Below, one piece after another: positions 61,208 through 64,000 of a DNA stretch of 64,000 nt. The first letter of the stretch is position 1. Each line of letters begins with the position of its first letter. Location of the stretch: the NCBI RefSeq assembly GCF_004000885.1, contig NZ_BIMC01000002.1:62001-126000 (forward strand), read 5' to 3'. The notes beneath the pieces were generated by a model that saw only the letters and a program-made list of their open reading frames with translations, searched no databases and was not told the origin of the DNA. The position numbers were made by a program, and so were the translations under genes. Source of the stretch: Paenibacillus glucanolyticus NBRC 15330. Lineage in GTDB: Bacteria; Bacillota; Bacilli; Paenibacillales; Paenibacillaceae.

Positions 61208-62998
61208 TTATTTTGTCAACTGCTCCATTTGGCTGATGATGTCTTCGAACACACTCATGGCCTCGCGGATAGGCTCCGGAGACGACATATCCACGCCAGC
61301 CTTCTTGAGGATGTTAATGGAGTAGTCGCTGCCGCCGCTCTTCAGGAATCCGAGATAGCGGTCCACCGCAGGCTGGCCTTCCTCCAGAATCTGCTTCGAG
61401 AAGCTGGTTGCAGCCGAGAAGCCGGTTGCGTATTTGTACACATAGAAGCTGTTGTAGAAATGAGGAATCCGTGCCCATTCCATTCCGATTTCTTTATCCA
61501 CTTGCATCCCTTTGCCGTGATATTTCACGTTCAATTCATAGTAGATGTCGGAAAGATCCTGAGGTGTCAGGGATTCGCCGCTCTCAGCGCGCTCATGAAC
61601 GATTTTCTCGAACTCGGCAAACATCGTTTGACGGAAGACCGTTGTACGGAACTGATCGGCATAGTAAGTCAGCAGGTACATTTTTTGTTTGGGATCCTTG
61701 GCGTTTTTCAGCAGGTAATCCATCAGCAGGGCTTCGTTGGTGGTTGATGCCACTTCAGCCAGGAAAATGGTGTACTGTGCATCCCGATATTTCAGGGCGT
61801 TGTCTGAATAGTAGGAGTGAAGGGCATGCCCCATCTCATGAGCCAGGGTAAACATGCTGTTCAGGTTGTCTTTATGATTCAATAATACGTAAGGATGGGT
61901 ACCGTATGCACCCCAGCTGTATGCGCCGGTTCGTTTGTTCTCGTTCTCGTATACATCGATCCAGCCGTTGTCATAACCTGCTTGCAGGCTGCTCAGGTAA
62001 TCCTCGCCAAGCGGCGCAAGGCCTTCCTTGGTCATTTGTTTTGCTTCTTCGTAAGTGATGTCCCATTTGTACTCTTCCACGAGGGGAGCGAACAAATCGT
62101 ACATGTGAAGCTCATCCACGCCCATCAGCTTCTTACGGAGCTCCATGTAGCGGTGCAGGAGCGGCAGACTCTCATGAATGGTGTCGATCAGGTTTGTGTA
62201 AACTTCCTTCTGGATGTTATCGCCATACAGGGCCATTTCCAGTACAGAAGGGTATTTGCGGACACGGGAATAGAAAATATTTTTGTTTACGTTGGCATTC
62301 AGCGTAGCAGCAAGGGTGTTTTTCTGCTTGCCATAGGTGTCGTAAACCGCTTTGAAAGCACGCTCGCGCACTTCGCGATTCGGGCTTTCCAGGAATTGAA
62401 TATAGTTGCCGTGTGTGAGTTCAACTTCCTTGCCTTCTTCGTTCTTGATTTTCGGGAATTTCATGTCCGCATTGTTGAGCATGCCAAAAATCGTTTGCGG
62501 TGCAGAGGAGAGGTTGCCGACTTGAGCCAGCAGCGCTTCTTCCGTCTTGGAGAGAACATGTGCTTTCTCCCGTTTCATCTCCGTCAGCGTGAACTTGAAT
62601 TCCTTGAGGGCAGGGTCCTCGATCAATTTGTCCAGCTCCGCTTCAGACAGGGACAGTATTTCAGGCGTGATGAAGGAGAGTGCTTCTCCAGCTTCGACAT
62701 TCAGTTTTTTGGCTTTGGCGGATAGCGATTGATATGTAGGGTTTGCTGTATCTTCATCATGATGCATGTGAGCATACACGTATAGACGCTCGGCATGATA
62801 AGAAATTTCGTCTTCGAGCTCGAAGCATTCTTTGATGGATGCCGCGTTGTTTAATTTGCCTTGATACTCGTCTGTGCGTTTAAGAAGATTCTTCAATTCC
62901 GCAAAGCTTGCATCCCATGCTTTCTGGTCGGCGAACATATCCTCGAGTTTCCATTGATGCTCTTTAGGGACATCCGCGCGTTTCAACAATTGTTCCAT
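61208..62998 (-). CDS. pepF: Oligoendopeptidase F
   Basis: M3B zinc peptidase, 596 residues, that cuts short peptides. The active site is HEMGH (387-391) in TLAHEMGHALHSYYSD, with the third ligand Glu some 25 residues on. ATG 62998 has GGAGG six bases upstream and matches the family start. The same frame continues to ATG 63127, which has its own GAGGAGG and would add 43 residues that look like a signal peptide (CITLAISLIAVSTA then ARSQA). Thus a cytoplasmic and an exported form may both be made. Single gene, no terminator recognised beyond 61208. Confidence 0.92.
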   Translation of the reverse strand: MEQLLKRADVPKEHQWKLEDMFADQKAWDASFAELKNLLKRTDEYQGKLNNAASIKECFELEDEISYHAERLYVYAHMHHDEDTANPTYQSLSAKAKKLNVEAGEALSFITPEILSLSEAELDKLIEDPALKEFKFTLTEMKREKAHVLSKTEEALLAQVGNLSSAPQTIFGMLNNADMKFPKIKNEEGKEVELTHGNYIQFLESPNREVRERAFKAVYDTYGKQKNTLAATLNANVNKNIFYSRVRKYPSVLEMALYGDNIQKEVYTNLIDTIHESLPLLHRYMELRKKLMGVDELHMYDLFAPLVEEYKWDITYEEAKQMTKEGLAPLGEDYLSSLQAGYDNGWIDVYENENKRTGAYSWGAYGTHPYVLLNHKDNLNSMFTLAHEMGHALHSYYSDNALKYRDAQYTIFLAEVASTTNEALLMDYLLKNAKDPKQKMYLLTYYADQFRTTVFRQTMFAEFEKIVHERAESGESLTPQDLSDIYYELNVKYHGKGMQVDKEIGMEWARIPHFYNSFYVYKYATGFSAATSFSKQILEEGQPAVDRYLGFLKSGGSDYSINILKKAGVDMSSPEPIREAMSVFEDIISQMEQLTK

Positions 62999-63138
62999 AG
63001 AGATCCTCCTTGAATGATGTGTATTATTGGGAGTCCGGGTTCCTTCAGATAAGGCTTGGGAGCGGGCAGTAGAAACAGCGATCAGGCTGATAGCAAGTGT
63101 AATGCACATCACCTTGGCGCCTCTCATGGCATAACCTC

Positions 63139-63158
63139 CTCGGATTAAGCTATCCGAG
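63139..63158 (-). promoter_or_regulatory. Hairpin next to the upstream pepF start
   Basis: CTCGGAT and ATCCGAG form a 7-bp inverted repeat whose end overlaps the GAGGAGG ribosome site of the 63127 start. Alternatively CTATC/GATAG upstream can pair and exclude it. It could control use of the longer pepF form. Confidence 0.35.
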
Positions 63159-63200
63159 CGATAGTATGCCGCGTACCCGCTACTTTCATCCTAATAAAAT

Positions 63201-63383
63201 TTACGAGGAACCCAGATTAAAGAAACTGTATACAATAAGGTAAAAGGCAAACAGGATGAAGGCGACCGCAGTCACGGCCATCCCTCTTCTCAGTTTTGTT
63301 GGAATCCAATCCCGGTTCATGATCATAATGGCACCCAAACTGAAGGCAAGAATAATGAAGATGACAATATTCGTATAATCCAT
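63201..63383 (-). CDS. Small two-helix membrane protein
   Basis: A 60-residue protein with two membrane segments (IVIFIILAFSLGAIMIM and AVTAVAFILFAFYLIVYSFF) connected by a basic loop (RDWIPTKLRRG). Not recognised. Its ATG lies one base after the stop of the upstream 77-residue gene, indicating coupled translation, with a weak AGGTG ribosome site. Confidence 0.6.
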   Translation of the reverse strand: MDYTNIVIFIILAFSLGAIMIMNRDWIPTKLRRGMAVTAVAFILFAFYLIVYSFFNLGSS

Positions 63384-63384
63384 G

Positions 63385-63618
63385 TTACACCTGCTTAAAG
63401 GCAGCCATCATTTGTCGCCATTCATCTTCCCGGCCTTCAAAATCATCCTTGGGGAAGCGGTTTTGAGCCCAGTGCATCAAAGCTGGCCGGCTCATAAACG
63501 TATGTGTCTCCTCACCCCATTGGTCAGAAATTTCTCGGAGAACGATGTATCGGCCCTGTACTTCAACCGTCATCATGTTCCATTTGTCTTTTTTGTATAT
63601 TTCATGTTTTTTGATCAT
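63385..63618 (-). CDS. Small cytoplasmic protein of unknown function
   Basis: A 77-residue soluble protein (MIKKHEIYKKDKWNMMTVEV at its start, then a Trp/Glu-rich middle with QWGEETHTFMSRPALMHWA). No family recognised, but codon use and a CGGAGA site six bases before ATG 63618 support it. The next gene follows immediately, so the two are an operon. It is divergent from the cold-shock gene. Confidence 0.6.
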   Translation of the reverse strand: MIKKHEIYKKDKWNMMTVEVQGRYIVLREISDQWGEETHTFMSRPALMHWAQNRFPKDDFEGREDEWRQMMAAFKQV

Positions 63619-63740
63619 ATTCAGTCTCCGTTTGCTACTTAGGCTTTTGGGTAAATGATAACGCACTCGCGGTCTTAAAAGCAAATAATCTTTACATTAA
63701 AATAGCGGCCCAAAAAAGCATTGCAGGGTGATTTGACGGA

Positions 63741-63769
63741 TTGCATTGTCATAAAACATGGGATATAAT
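63741..63769 (+). promoter_or_regulatory. Sigma-A promoter of the cold-shock gene
   Basis: TTGCAT and a perfect TATAAT with a 17-bp spacer. The 5' UTR of about 40 nt contains CGCCATAGATGGCG (63779-63792), a small hairpin just before the ribosome site. Confidence 0.75.
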
Positions 63770-63814
63770 ATGGATATTCGCCATAGATGGCGGTATTTTT
63801 AGGAGGTTGTTCAT

Positions 63815-64000
63815 TTGAAAGGTACAGTTAAATGGTTCAATGCAGAAAAAGGTTACGGCTTCATTTCCGTTGAAGGTGGCGAGGATGTATTCGTACACTT
63901 CTCCGCAATTCAAGAAGAAGGCTTCAAGAGTTTGGAAGAAGGTCAAGCGGTTGAATTCGACATTACTGAAGGTAACCGTGGTCCTCAAGCAGCCAACGTA
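63815..64000 (+). CDS. Cold-shock protein, CspA family (cut by window end)
   Basis: Single-stranded nucleic-acid chaperone with an OB fold. The first 62 codons are present: [20 protein letters not shown] (RNP1) and DVFVHFSAI (RNP2) are intact. Family members are 65-66 residues, so about four residues and the stop are missing off the right edge. The start is a TTG with AGGAGG eight bases upstream. Confidence 0.95.
   Translation, partial: MKGTVKWFNAEKGYGFISVEGGEDVFVHFSAIQEEGFKSLEEGQAVEFDITEGNRGPQAANV

Overview
The window reads as a chromosomal segment of a Gram-positive, endospore-forming member of the Bacillales, most like Paenibacillus. The evidence is a GerA/GerC/GerB germinant-receptor operon, LplBC-type sugar permeases next to a membrane-bound AraC regulator, GlpP antitermination, YtxG/YtxH and YutE/YuzB homologues, a bacterial nitric oxide synthase, and strong AGGAGG ribosome binding sites with many TTG/GTG starts. 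No insertion sequence, prophage or CRISPR array was seen.

Layout. 0.1-9.5 kb is a glycan-use locus: membrane AraC sensor, two ABC permeases, solute-binding lipoprotein, GH29 alpha-L-fucosidase and a GH123/DUF4091-like enzyme, with no ABC ATPase. 9.6-14.7 kb holds a BAAT-type hydrolase, then a MocR regulator, D-Ala-D-Ala ligase and an aminotransferase. 14.7-21.8 kb carries two modules, each an AraC regulator divergent from Xyl-isomerase-like TIM barrels and Gfo/Idh/MocA dehydrogenases, probably for sugar or polyol oxidation and isomerisation. 22.0-26.4 kb is a glycerol-phosphate region: glpD, then HAD phosphatase, glpP and mgtC. Both transcription units begin with the same RNA motif overlapping a terminator.

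26.5-31.8 kb has a lysoplasmalogenase and the ger operon. 31.9-34.0 kb has tRNA-Leu(CAG), a BNR-type lipoprotein and a duplicated-HTH protein. 34.4-43.1 kb is mostly core or stress functions: an FAD dehydrogenase, Dabb and DUF86 proteins, ytxGH, nos, glutamate racemase, a LysM-M14 peptidase and small Fe-S-like proteins. 43.2-45.6 kb is a PadR/HAAS/serine-hydrolase operon. 46-64 kb contains an LTA-synthase-like protein, an RNA methyltransferase, a SAM O-methyltransferase, an MFS exporter, hemE-hemH, CapA, GDPD, FAH, DUF92, an ABC-F ATPase, an M42 peptidase, a LapA-domain protein, PepF, two small proteins and the start of a cold-shock gene cut by the window edge.

The most notable signal is the pair of leaders before glpD and before the HAD-glpP operon. 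Each has a sigma-A promoter, a conserved 27-28 nt motif that can fold into its own hairpin, and an intrinsic terminator whose 5' arm lies inside that motif. This is what GlpP antitermination would need and implies that glpP controls itself. Also of interest are a second, signal-peptide-encoding start for PepF, an IscA/HesB homologue with histidines where cysteines are expected, and an apparently leaderless PadR gene with an 11-bp inverted-repeat operator.
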